From assembly GCA_016929035.1 (NCBI GenBank), contig JAFGJP010000268.1, forward strand, positions 1 through 10,496: a DNA stretch of 10,496 nucleotides, written 5' to 3'. The notes below the pieces were generated by a model, which was not told where the DNA came from, did not search any database, and saw only the letters and a list, made by a program, of their open reading frames with translations. Every line of letters begins with the position of its first letter. The first letter of the stretch is position 1. The stretch is from Candidatus Auribacterota bacterium (lineage in GTDB: Bacteria > Auribacterota > JAFGBW01 > JAFGJP01). Position numbers and translations under genes: made by a program. Below, piece after piece: positions 1 to 6,519 of this stretch.

Positions 1-28
1 GAAAATCAAAAAGTATTTAGGCTAAAAA

Positions 29-133
29 AGATACAAGATCCAGGATAAAAAAAGAAGATAGAAGTTAGAGAATAGAAAGGGTAACAGGTCATCAGGAGAT
101 CAGGAAAAAAAGCAAAAAGCAGAAAACAATAAA
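29..133. repeat. Degenerate heptamer array, purine-rich
   Basis: The stretch can be cut into 15 successive 7-nt units without a phase break. Neighbouring units resemble each other, for example AGATACA then AGATCCA, and GATAGAA then GTTAGAG. Further along the words drift to CAGG-containing and then A-rich forms. No gene is visible between position 1 and 286. Beyond this array the spacer holds a 9-nt motif (142-171) and a second array just before the first gene. The 7-nt phase is read directly; its origin is unknown. Confidence 0.6.
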
Positions 134-141
134 AAAGATGT

Positions 142-171
142 TAGCCGCGAAGAGCGCGAAGGGACGCAAAA
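142..171. repeat. Short nonamer repeat (CGCGAAG word)
   Basis: Three 9-nt units follow each other: GCCGCGAAG, AGCGCGAAG and GGACGCAAA. The period is 9, unlike the 7-nt arrays on either side, and the local GC is clearly higher. Related words of the CACGAAG type are, from memory, common in spacer DNA of several bacterial phyla. No function is known to me. Confidence 0.45.
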
Positions 172-225
172 AGGGAAAAAGGAAAGACTGAAGAACGGTG
201 GACGTAAGAATTTGTGGCTTAAATA

Positions 226-281
226 TGACTCAAGACTCAAGACACAAGACAAAAAACAGAAATAAGAAAACGGCTCAAGAC
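226..281. repeat. Heptamer array of the AGACNCA family
   Basis: Eight 7-nt units beginning TGACTCA, AGACTCA, AGACACA. The fifth base of the unit is the most variable. The array stops about 5 nt before the start codon of the four-helix-bundle gene, so it occupies the place where a ribosome binding site would be. The last unit, TCAAGAC, is shifted in phase. It is the same family as the arrays at 3622 and, in reverse orientation, at 732, 1543 and 4715. Confidence 0.7.
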
Positions 282-286
282 AAAAA

Positions 287-727
287 ATGATAAGAAATTT
301 CAGAAATATTAAAGCATGGCAAAGCGCAGATGATTTAGCTGTAAAAATATATTCAAGATCAAAATTATTTCCAAAAGAAGAACTCTACAGTATGGTTTCT
401 CAGATAAGGAGAGCAGCCATATCCATACCGACTAATATAGCTGAAGGTGCCAGTAGAGAACATAAAAGAGAGTATCTGCATTTTTTGTATATTGCTAGAG
501 GATCTATGGCAGAAACCGAGTATCTTCTGCATCTATCCCATCGTTTAAAGTATCTCAATCAGAATGAGTATCAGGAAATAGAAAGTATAAGAGGAGAAAC
601 GGCCAAAATGCTTTCAGGGCTTATTACTTCAGTTAAGAAGGAAGCCAGTTTTATTTCTGATTTATTAGCAATGATAACAAGTTCAATTTTCATTTCAGGA
701 TTTAGGTTTTTTGAGTTTTCTTCTTAG
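287..727 (+). CDS. Four-helix bundle protein (S23/IVS type) with an extended C-terminus
   Basis: Recognised from conserved features of the four-helix-bundle family first known from proteins encoded in 23S rRNA intervening sequences: an N-terminal FRNIKAWQ segment, then QIRRAAISIPTNIAEGASR at residues 39-57, then YLHFLYIARGSMAETEYLL at 63-81. Four long amphipathic helices fill residues 10-118. The family usually ends near residue 115-125; here another 25-30 hydrophobic residues follow, ending FFEFSS. Nucleotides 683-727 of this tail share the 7-nt phase of the downstream array, so the native stop was probably lost. The protein's biochemical role is unknown; relatives assemble as pentamers, and Avd of diversity-generating retroelements is one. 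No rRNA or reverse transcriptase lies here. The gene is more A+T-rich than rsmE, which fits independent acquisition. RsmE starts 38 nt downstream. No Shine-Dalgarno is visible. Confidence 0.85.
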   Translation: MIRNFRNIKAWQSADDLAVKIYSRSKLFPKEELYSMVSQIRRAAISIPTNIAEGASREHKREYLHFLYIARGSMAETEYLLHLSHRLKYLNQNEYQEIESIRGETAKMLSGLITSVKKEASFISDLLAMITSSIFISGFRFFEFSS

Positions 728-759
728 TGTCTGGGGTCTTGGGTCTTGTGTCTTGAGTC
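683..759. repeat. Heptamer array spanning a gene end
   Basis: Eleven 7-nt units in one phase. The right half is clear (TGGGGTC, TTGGGTC, TTGTGTC, TTGAGTC). The left half is more diverged (AGGATTT, AGGTTTT, TTGAGTT) and lies inside the coding region of the four-helix-bundle gene. Its TAG stop at 725-727 is formed within unit TAGTGTC. The array fills the whole spacer up to 6 nt before the rsmE start codon. Confidence 0.65.
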
Positions 760-765
760 TAGACC

Positions 766-1491
766 ATGCATAACCGGGTTTACATTGAATCAGAAAGCTT
801 AAAAACAGGAAGAGCTTATGCTCTTTCTCAAGACGAGGCCCACCACTTGATCCACGTCAGACGGTTCAAGAAGGGTGATAAAGTTGAAGTTATCGCTCAT
901 TCGGGGGAGATATTTCAGGGCGTGATAAAGAAAGATGTTTTTCCTGTCGAGATCGAGATCATCAGCAAGTCCGAGCGGTCATTTTCTGGTCCTGTAGTCC
1001 ATCTTTTTTTCGGGATGACAAAATATCCGGCCATGGAGACAGCTGTTTCCAAATGCGCTGAGCTCGGCGTCAGCTCTTTTATCCCGGTCATCTGCGAAAG
1101 AAGCGTTTTAAGAAAGATCTCGCAGAATCGCCAGAACAGGCTTTTGAAGATAGCAAGAGAAGCGTTAAAGCAGTCCCGGCAGAAAGAGGCGATGGCAATC
1201 GATTTTTCCCAGAGAAATCTTGATGACGTTCTTAAGAATGATGTGCTCAAGACCTGTGAGTTAAAGATAGCTTTCTTTCCTTCGGCGCCTCAGAGATTCA
1301 GCCAGGTTCTTATGAAGAGAAAGGCAAAAAAAATAGCCCTTTTCATAGGCCCTGAAGGAGATTTTTCACCTCTGGAAGCGCGTCTTTTTGAAAAGCATCA
1401 GATAATGACCTGCTCCCTCGGCGATACAATTCTTCGTTCAGATACAGCGGCGATCGCCGCTTCGTCAGCTATTCGTTTATTTTTTGATTGA
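766..1491 (+). CDS. rsmE: 16S rRNA (uracil(1498)-N(3))-methyltransferase RsmE
   Basis: A SPOUT-class methyltransferase that uses S-adenosylmethionine to methylate N3 of U1498 in the decoding region of 16S rRNA. The 241 residues match the family's usual length of about 240-250. Residues 1-70 form the PUA-like RNA-binding part, with the typical HHLIHVRRFKKGD at 26-38. The SPOUT part shows KCAELGVSSFIPV at 97-109, ERSV at 111-114, LFIGPEGDFSP.E at 192-204 and the knot motif SLGDTILRSDTAAI at 217-230. In relatives the last is usually LG..ILR.ETA, so D226 in place of E is conservative. The start at 766 is supported by the family-typical first residues (MHNRVYI). It lies directly behind a heptamer array with no Shine-Dalgarno, so expression may depend on a transcript shared with the gene upstream. 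Confidence 0.96.
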   Translation: MHNRVYIESESLKTGRAYALSQDEAHHLIHVRRFKKGDKVEVIAHSGEIFQGVIKKDVFPVEIEIISKSERSFSGPVVHLFFGMTKYPAMETAVSKCAELGVSSFIPVICERSVLRKISQNRQNRLLKIAREALKQSRQKEAMAIDFSQRNLDDVLKNDVLKTCELKIAFFPSAPQRFSQVLMKRKAKKIALFIGPEGDFSPLEARLFEKHQIMTCSLGDTILRSDTAAIAASSAIRLFFD

Positions 1492-1514
1492 AATAATTCA
1501 ACTGACTTGCTTCG

Positions 1515-1577
1515 TATTCTTATTTTTTTGTTTTTATCTTTCTGTCTTGATTCTGGGGTCTTGTGTCTTGGGTCTAA
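1515..1577. repeat. Heptamer array downstream of rsmE
   Basis: Nine 7-nt units in one phase, from T-rich words (TATTCTT, TGTTTTT) to GTCTTG words (TGTCTTG, GGTCTTG, GGTCTAA). It occupies the middle of the 173-nt spacer. A clearer Rho-independent terminator for rsmE is not visible. Confidence 0.65.
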
Positions 1578-1601
1578 TAAGACTGCCAGGGATATTTCTT
1601 G

Positions 1602-1630
1602 TTGTTTTCTTAAACATTTTTATTCATAAT
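1602..1630 (+). promoter_or_regulatory. Possible sigma-70-type promoter for the PilZ-toroid gene
   Basis: TTGTTT at 1602-1607 and CATAAT at 1625-1630 are separated by 17 nt. They match the -35 consensus at 3 of 6 positions and the -10 at 5 of 6. A transcript would start about 28 nt before the ATG at 1665. The surroundings are very A+T-rich, so a chance match is quite possible. Confidence 0.3.
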
Positions 1631-1664
1631 AGGCAATAATCAAATAAAAAATATTTTTATCATA

Positions 1665-3623
1665 ATGTTTTTTTCTAAAAAATATCCTCGAGATAACGAG
1701 CAGAGGCGGTATTACCGTCTCAAATCCATCTTTCCTGTCGAAGTAAGCGTTCTTGATGAGAATGACAATGAGCTGGAAGGGGTTCTTTACCATGCGTTCT
1801 CCCGGGATGTTTCTCTGGGCGGCATTAAGCTGGAAATCAGCAAATTTGACCCTGCTCTTCTCGACAGGCTTCTGAAAAAAGAATACAGGCTTCTTATTAA
1901 AATGGAGATTCCGCCGCATGAGCGCACCCATCCCTCGATCGCCGAGGTCCACTGGATCAGCTATGAAAAAGAAAAAAACAAGTACTATTTAGGTCTTCGC
2001 TACCTGAGGATCGACCCGCAGGTCCGCAATGAGCTTTTTTCCCATGCAAGGTGGGGCGTATGGAAGACGCGACTCCTGAAAGGAATTTTCCTTCTTCTCG
2101 CCCTTTTTTTTGTCTATGCCATTTATACGATAAAAAATCTTCGCCATCATGCTCTTGACCTTCAGAGAGAAAACATTTCTGTTGCCCGTGACAGGTCTTT
2201 TTATTCCAGCCAGATCGATGGCCTCAGGCAAAGAGAAGATGAGCTGACGAAAAAGCTTCATGAATCTGAAGAGAGAATCCGGAAAATAGAGAAGATGTAC
2301 CAGGAGGTGTCTGCTGACGACAGCCTGAAAAAAGAGATCGAAATTTTGAAAAAAGAGAGGGAAGAGCTCAAAGATCAGCTGGCGGCTATCCAGAAGGGCA
2401 GGCTGACGGCACGCAGGCAGATGAAAAAGACGGAAGACGCAAAACTGACCCAGAAGACTATCCAGAGTCTTCTGGGCTGGATGAGGGTGAAACAGTCGAG
2501 CCAAAATGGACTTATCCCGAGTTTCTCAGGAGACGATGAGCTGAAGGATGTGTCCTATACCTATGACCAGGCTCTTGCTGTCATCGCTTTCAGCCTGTGC
2601 AATGACGGAGAGCGGGCAAAGAAAATCCTGGATTATTACAAGTTTTTTGCAGCGAAAAATGAGGAGGGCGTTTACTACAACGGGTACTATACTTCAGGGA
2701 CGCCTTCTGAATATGTCGTCCACGTAGGGCCCAATACGTGGCTCGGCATCTCCGCTGTTCAGTACTTTCTCCTCACAGGGGATCCCTCTTATCTCCAGAT
2801 GGCTAAGAAGATCGCTGTCTGGCTGAAAGGTTTCATGGATGAAGAAGGAGGATTAAAAGGAGGGCCGGGCATCACCTGGTACAGCACAGAGCATAATCTT
2901 GATGCTTATGCTTTTTTCGACATGGTCTATTATGTGACCCGGGATAAAGAATACCTCGCTTTAAAAGAGAGATCGCTGAAATGGATAATGGAGCATGGAT
3001 ATGACAACAAGCTGAAGCGCTTCAGAAGAGGCAGAGGTGATTCAACGATAGCGACAGACACGTTTTCCTGGGGAATCGCTGCTATCGGCCCTGAGGCTCT
3101 TACAGAGAACAGCATGGAGCCTTTCTCCATCATCGATTATGCCGAGGAAAACTGTAAAGTCACGACCTCATTCCGCAACCGTCACGGGCAGGTCATTCAG
3201 GTCACGGGGTTTGATTTTGCCCGCTCAAGGCACATTGGAAGAGGCGGTGTTGTTTCCACGGAGTGGACGGCGCAGATGGCCGTTGCCTATGCCATCATGG
3301 CCGACTATTGCTGGTCGACAGGTGATTTTCAGCAGTCTGAAAAGTATATGGAGCAGTATCGCTTTTTCTTGAACGAACTTCAGAAAATGCTTATTGTCTC
3401 TTCTGATAAAAAAGGAGTATCTCACCTCTGCCTTCCTTACGCTAGCCAGCCGGAGGCTGATACAGGGCATGGATGGAGAACTCCAGGCGGCAAAAAGACA
3501 GAGAGCCTTTCCAGCAGCAGCTACTATATTTTTACCCTGAAGCGGTTTAACCCGATTTCCTACAGAGAGAATGAAGCCTATTACAAGGTCAAACCAACCG
3601 GAAAGACCAGCCAGATGTTCTAG
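1665..3623 (+). CDS. PilZ domain, membrane segment, coiled coil, alpha/alpha-toroid protein
   Basis: A 652-residue multidomain protein. Residues 10-125 form a PilZ domain with both c-di-GMP contact motifs: R14xxxR18 (RRYYR) and D48xSxxG53 (DVSLGG). One membrane helix covers about 138-156 (GIFLLLALFFVYAIYTI). Residues 160-265 are highly charged and heptad-like, indicating a long coiled coil. Residues 265-640 read as repeated helical hairpins with aromatic and acidic clusters: SYTYDQALAVIAF at 297-309, WYSTEHNLDAYAFFDM at 405-420 and TDTFSWGIAAIGPEAL at 464-479. This is the look of an (alpha/alpha)6 toroid like that of several glycoside hydrolases, epimerases and lyases. Inference: the PilZ domain is cytoplasmic and the toroid periplasmic, so c-di-GMP could control a carbohydrate activity outside. 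I cannot name the enzyme family, and the catalytic residues are unproven. It stands alone, facing the convergent minus-strand block. Confidence 0.85.
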   Translation: MFFSKKYPRDNEQRRYYRLKSIFPVEVSVLDENDNELEGVLYHAFSRDVSLGGIKLEISKFDPALLDRLLKKEYRLLIKMEIPPHERTHPSIAEVHWISYEKEKNKYYLGLRYLRIDPQVRNELFSHARWGVWKTRLLKGIFLLLALFFVYAIYTIKNLRHHALDLQRENISVARDRSFYSSQIDGLRQREDELTKKLHESEERIRKIEKMYQEVSADDSLKKEIEILKKEREELKDQLAAIQKGRLTARRQMKKTEDAKLTQKTIQSLLGWMRVKQSSQNGLIPSFSGDDELKDVSYTYDQALAVIAFSLCNDGERAKKILDYYKFFAAKNEEGVYYNGYYTSGTPSEYVVHVGPNTWLGISAVQYFLLTGDPSYLQMAKKIAVWLKGFMDEEGGLKGGPGITWYSTEHNLDAYAFFDMVYYVTRDKEYLALKERSLKWIMEHGYDNKLKRFRRGRGDSTIATDTFSWGIAAIGPEALTENSMEPFSIIDYAEENCKVTTSFRNRHGQVIQVTGFDFARSRHIGRGGVVSTEWTAQMAVAYAIMADYCWSTGDFQQSEKYMEQYRFFLNELQKMLIVSSDKKGVSHLCLPYASQPEADTGHGWRTPGGKKTESLSSSSYYIFTLKRFNPISYRENEAYYKVKPTGKTSQMF

Positions 3624-3775
3624 ACTCAAGACGCAAGACGCAAGACTCAAGACTCAAGTCAGAAAACAGATTACAGAAGATAAGAACTAAGAAGTAAGAA
3701 GAAAAAGATACAAGAAACAGGATATAGGATCAAACAGAATACAGAAGTCAGAAAATGATAAAGAGGGGAATAGGG
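3622..3775. repeat. Long heptamer array in the convergent spacer
   Basis: About 22 units of 7 nt with no phase break, starting on the stop codon of the upstream gene. The first five are near-identical (AGACTCA, AGACGCA, AGACGCA, AGACTCA, AGACTCA). The following ones drift through CAGA-ending, TAAG-ending and GGAT-starting words, while the purine bias and the phase persist. This is the best stretch in the window for demonstrating the period. No terminator hairpin is seen between the two convergent genes. Confidence 0.75.
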
Positions 3776-3790
3776 GACGGTTCTTTTTTC
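3764..3790. repeat. Possible dispersed element GGGGACGGTTCT
   Basis: The sequence contains GGGGAATAGGGGACGG followed by TTC and a T-run, ending just before the stop of the nucleotidyltransferase gene. Its composition stands out from the A-rich array next to it. From memory, words like GGGGACGGTTCT recur between genes in several environmental bacteria, sometimes near REP-associated transposases. A single copy is present here, so the repeat status is inference. Confidence 0.3.
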
Positions 3791-3794
3791 TGCT

Positions 3795-4280
3795 TTACTT
3801 CAATTTTTCCGCTTCTTTGATGAGTTCCAGGTCAGCAATGTCCACCGGGCGTGCTGTTTTTTGCTTCAATTTTTTTATATCTTTAAGATGAGCGACTCTT
3901 AAAGACATGTTTTTGTCTTTTTTAATGACACTGTTTTTAAACAATTTTTCAAATGCTTTCTCTTCTTCAAGAAACACATCCAGGATCTCTTGTTCTTTAT
4001 AGGAAAAGCATAGCCACTGATTTCTGTAAAGATCAGGACGGGAACATATTTCCAGAACAGCGGATTGATGGCTTTTTAACCGCAGTTTTTTCGCCATTTC
4101 AAAGACTTTGAGAAGAGTCCTTTCCTCAGCTCTGACAAAAATATCTATGTCCAGTGTCGTTCTTGGGAGACCGTGAACAGCCAGTGCTGCTCCCCCGACA
4201 AGGACATAATCGATTCCTGAATCATGAAGACCACTGATTATTCTAAGCCAGATAGGATTTGCTGAAATATTTTTTGTCAT
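3795..4280 (-). CDS. Nucleotidyltransferase-fold protein (AbiEii/MNT-like)
   Basis: Protein of 161 residues with the polymerase-beta-type nucleotidyltransferase signature: YVLVGGAALAVHG at 25-37 (the GG loop is G29-G30), then R40TTLDID46 giving metal-binding D44 and D46, and a likely third acidic residue D101 in EILDVFLE. The C-terminal HLKDIKKLKQKTARPVDIADLELI fits the K..R..D..D..L ending common in this group. Such proteins include the MNT part of HEPN-MNT modules and AbiEii toxins, which transfer nucleotides to RNA or protein targets; many have no known substrate. The start at 4280 is the only Met before the catalytic loop. It lies inside the 3' end of the preceding small gene (38-nt overlap), suggesting coupled translation. 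Fold confident, function not. Confidence 0.82.
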   Translation of the reverse strand: MTKNISANPIWLRIISGLHDSGIDYVLVGGAALAVHGLPRTTLDIDIFVRAEERTLLKVFEMAKKLRLKSHQSAVLEICSRPDLYRNQWLCFSYKEQEILDVFLEEEKAFEKLFKNSVIKKDKNMSLRVAHLKDIKKLKQKTARPVDIADLELIKEAEKLK

Positions 4281-4476
4281 TTTTACGTATTGTTTTGCTT
4301 AACTGTCTGGATTTTTTATCCATAAAACGCTGAAAAAACCTGGCCTGGCTGAAAGACCAGTTCAGGCGTTCAGTAAGTGATAGCTTAGAGAAAGCTTTGA
4401 TCTGCTCAGAACGTTTCACCGTTGTGGCGGAATTATTTTTTTTGTATTCAAGTTTTTTTTCGTTCTTTTTGCGCAT
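4243..4476 (-). CDS. Small basic protein paired with the nucleotidyltransferase
   Basis: A 77-residue, strongly basic protein. Residues 1-25 are Lys/Asn-rich and probably disordered. KLSLTERLNWSFSQARFFQR at 31-50 looks like the LS.EERL.W....F segment that, from memory, occurs in short proteins encoded directly before nucleotidyltransferases of this type. The tail is again Lys-rich. It overlaps the downstream gene by 38 nt in another frame. This arrangement fits a two-gene module, possibly antitoxin plus toxin, but no DNA-binding or antitoxin fold is evident. No Shine-Dalgarno precedes the ATG. It could be spurious, but the motif and overlap argue for a real gene. Confidence 0.6.
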   Translation of the reverse strand: MRKKNEKKLEYKKNNSATTVKRSEQIKAFSKLSLTERLNWSFSQARFFQRFMDKKSRQLSKTIRKNDKKYFSKSYLA

Positions 4477-4478
4477 TG

Positions 4479-4520
4479 TTTATCGTGTATCAAATATCGT
4501 CTATAGCCGACAGTCCACAG
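4479..4520. repeat. Short heptamer array (TGTATCN to CCACAGN words)
   Basis: Six units in phase: TTTATCG, TGTATCA, AATATCG, TCTATAG, CCGACAG, TCCACAG. The words differ from the GTCTTG family but the period is again 7. It lies immediately upstream of the small basic gene, where the minus-strand leader would be. Confidence 0.5.
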
Positions 4521-4592
4521 ACCAAATTATTGCTATAATCCTGTTTTAATCGCGGCCTATCATTCAAAATATTTTTTTTATTTCCAAAATTC

Positions 4593-4669
4593 ATATTTCA
4601 GACTTCAAATTTATTTACTCCTATTCTCTCTTTTCTAACTCCTATCTTCTTTTTTATCTTGCGTCTTGG
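4593..4669. repeat. Heptamer array, pyrimidine-rich
   Basis: Eleven units in one phase, including TTTACTC, CTATTCT, CTCTTTT, CTAACTC and CTATCTT, ending in ATCTTGC and GTCTTGG. It passes without interruption from one vocabulary (CTATCTT-type) into another (GTCTTG-type), which suggests that the families share an origin. Confidence 0.65.
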
Positions 4670-4677
4670 GTTCATGA

Positions 4678-4701
4678 CCGTAAACCCTACGTGGTTTACG
4701 G
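4678..4701. terminator. Perfect 9-bp hairpin behind the acyltransferase gene
   Basis: CCGTAAACC and GGTTTACGG flank a 6-nt loop, CTACGT. It begins 11 nt beyond the stop of the minus-strand acyltransferase gene and could end or stabilise that transcript. No T-run follows in that direction. Read on the plus strand, a TTTTT occurs after a short gap, which is also not a classic intrinsic terminator. It interrupts the heptamer arrays on either side. Palindrome certain, role not. Confidence 0.45.
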
Positions 4702-4712
4702 CTGTCGTCTTT

Positions 4713-5495
4713 TTAGTCTTGGGTCTTGGGTCTTGGGTCTTGCGTCTGGTCTCCCCTTTTCTTAACCACCCGAGCAGGGATACCGGCTGCGATGCTGTAA
4801 GGCGGGATATCTTTCGTGACGACCGCTGATGTGCCGATGATGGAATTGGCCCCGATCCGGATGCCGTCCTGGACTTTCACACCAGCTCCAAACCACACAT
4901 TGTCCTCCAGTTCGATTCCGTAAGACGTGCGCCCCTGTTCAAGGATGGGAGATTCCTTATCCTCATAGTCATGCCCTCCTCCGATAAGATAGCAGTAGGC
5001 GGCGATCAGTCCATATTTTCCCACCGTGACCTTATTGGCTGAAAAAATATAGCTGTTGAAACCGATATTCACGTTGTCTTTCAGCTCGATGTCTCCGTTT
5101 TTGCAGCTGAAAATCGTATTTCGGCCGATAAAGATGTTGCTTCCGATGGTTATGCCTGTATTGTCTGTCCCCTTGGCGTCCAGCATGCAGTTATCATCAA
5201 TGACGACATTGTCGCCGATAAAGATCTTTTTCGGATGCCTTAAAGTCACGTTCTGGCCGAACGAGACTCCTTTCCCGCAGTGTCCGAGGATAAAAGGATA
5301 GAGTTTGCTTCTCAAAAAAAGTCCCAGGGCGCCTGGAACCCAGCCTGCGAAAAAAGTGACAAGCTCAAATTTCACAAGAAAGAAAAAGCTTGTCGTTCCT
5401 AAAATAAGCTTCTGGTACTTCTGGAGCTTGCTTGACTTTTCTTCGAAGAGTTCTTTCTGCGCCTCAATGGTTTCTTTTTTAGGTTTTTTTCCCAT
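4713..5495 (-). CDS. Hexapeptide-repeat acyltransferase (LbH, WbbJ/Maa-like)
   Basis: A 260-residue left-handed beta-helix acyltransferase, probably transferring an acetyl or other acyl group from a CoA donor to a sugar. Residues 1-30 are charged and helical. A hydrophobic stretch at 31-62 may contact the membrane. The repeat coil runs from about 78 to 225 (IFIGDNVVID, ITIGSNIFIG, VNIGFNSYIF, IRIGANSIIG). GGGHDYED at 172-179 carries the likely catalytic H175, and the hallmark ending PPYSIAAGIPARVVKKR covers 231-247. Residues 248-260 (GDQTQDPRPKTQD) are not family sequence: they are the translation of a GTCTTGG-type array at 4715-4749. The gene lies 35 nt behind the flippase-like gene, probably in one transcript with it. 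Glycan modification is inferred from that context. Confidence 0.88.
   Translation of the reverse strand: MGKKPKKETIEAQKELFEEKSSKLQKYQKLILGTTSFFFLVKFELVTFFAGWVPGALGLFLRSKLYPFILGHCGKGVSFGQNVTLRHPKKIFIGDNVVIDDNCMLDAKGTDNTGITIGSNIFIGRNTIFSCKNGDIELKDNVNIGFNSYIFSANKVTVGKYGLIAAYCYLIGGGHDYEDKESPILEQGRTSYGIELEDNVWFGAGVKVQDGIRIGANSIIGTSAVVTKDIPPYSIAAGIPARVVKKRGDQTQDPRPKTQD
4715..4749. repeat. Heptamer array inside a coding 3' end
   Basis: Five units: AGTCTTG, then three exact copies of GGTCTTG, then CGTCTGG. The array lies almost wholly inside the acyltransferase gene and encodes its last residues. Because 7 is not a multiple of 3, the translated repeat has a period of 7 residues (TQDPRPK). Confidence 0.85.
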
Positions 5496-5530
5496 ATATG
5501 GCTTATTTTAAAAAATTTTTCAAAAAGACT

Positions 5531-6511
5531 CTATTTTTTTCTTTTCAGGATGAAAAAAACACCACCTGAAAGAGAATAGATAACTGTCATGAAAAGGTAA
5601 AGAATCGAAAGAGCCGCTGCCTGCGTATCCGCAAGCCCGGCATGAGTAAAAAAGAAGACGTAGCCCCAGTCTCTTACACCGACAGCATAAAGTGTCGGAG
5701 TCGGAATGGATTCAAGGACGACGATAGCCGGCATAAAAAGAAAAAACCAGTAAACGCTGATATCATAGTCCAAAGAGACAGCATAAATAAAGACGATGAC
5801 TATGAGAAAAGACTGAAAGAGAAAAGAAATGCCGATAATTTTTAACAGAACTGACGCTCGTGACTTATAAGTATTAAACGAAAGGAATACCTTCTCAAAA
5901 AAACGGACAAGCCGGTCCCTGAACTTGATAAAAAGGCCTTTTCTGAATCTTTGGACTGGGAGAGAGGAAACAAGGAAAAGAACAGCTTTTTGAAAAGTGC
6001 GCTGAAATAGGATAAAAAAAGCAAGAACAATAAGGCTGAAAACGATGAGAAGGAACTGGACAAGCCTTTTATCTGGAATAGCGGAAGAGATAAAAAATGC
6101 AGCAAGCAGACCGATCATCGACAGGGCAAAAAAACCGCTGGCCCGGTCAATAAAAACAGAGGCGGCCGACTTGGATGTATCCTGGCTTTTTTTGGCGACA
6201 TCGTAGATACGGTAAACATCTCCCCCGATGCTGGTCGGGAGAAACAGATTGAAAAATGTTCCGATAAGATAGCTTTTAAGAAGATACGGGAAAGGAATGT
6301 CGACACCGTCTGACTTAAGAAGGATTTTCCATTTCAGAGCGCTGATGGCTGTATTAAAAAAAAGAAGAACGAATCCTAAAAAAAGCAAAGATATTTTTAT
6401 ATCCCTGAAGATCTCGGGAAGATGCGAAAGGTCTATCTTGAGAAAAAGAAGCACGATAAGGGTAAGGCTGACCAGAGCTTTTATCAGTAACAATTTTGTC
6501 TGTTTTTTCAT
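5531..6511 (-). CDS. Flippase-like integral membrane protein (LPG_synthase_TM / UPF0104)
   Basis: A 326-residue polytopic inner-membrane protein. Hydrophobic segments lie at about 8-25, 40-57, 78-95, 125-146, 150-170, 222-245, 252-272 and 297-322. The family hallmark is present: GTFFNLFLPTSIGGDVYR at 84-101, SVFIDRASG at 118-126, and a late GVRDWGY at 278-284. The family includes the membrane part of lysyl-phosphatidylglycerol synthase/flippase MprF, as well as YbhN and AglD-like proteins often placed in polysaccharide loci. There is no soluble aminoacyl-transfer domain, so this is the stand-alone membrane form with no assigned substrate. It lies between asnB (139-nt array-filled spacer) and the acyltransferase. 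A role in moving or modifying a lipid-linked glycan is inference. Confidence 0.87.
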   Translation of the reverse strand: MKKQTKLLLIKALVSLTLIVLLFLKIDLSHLPEIFRDIKISLLFLGFVLLFFNTAISALKWKILLKSDGVDIPFPYLLKSYLIGTFFNLFLPTSIGGDVYRIYDVAKKSQDTSKSAASVFIDRASGFFALSMIGLLAAFFISSAIPDKRLVQFLLIVFSLIVLAFFILFQRTFQKAVLFLVSSLPVQRFRKGLFIKFRDRLVRFFEKVFLSFNTYKSRASVLLKIIGISFLFQSFLIVIVFIYAVSLDYDISVYWFFLFMPAIVVLESIPTPTLYAVGVRDWGYVFFFTHAGLADTQAAALSILYLFMTVIYSLSGGVFFILKRKK

Positions 6512-6519
6512 ATATTTTT

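Noticed and set aside
287..727. Diversity-generating retroelement or rRNA intervening sequence around the four-helix-bundle gene
   Set aside because: No reverse transcriptase, template/variable repeat pair or rRNA sequence is visible nearby.
1989..2504. Open frame on the minus strand inside the PilZ-toroid gene
   Set aside because: It mirrors the charged coiled-coil region, has no domain or start signal, and overlaps a well-supported gene.
4678..4701. Classic Rho-independent terminator for the acyltransferase gene
   Set aside because: The hairpin is perfect but no T-run follows in the minus-strand direction, so only a tentative terminator feature is kept.
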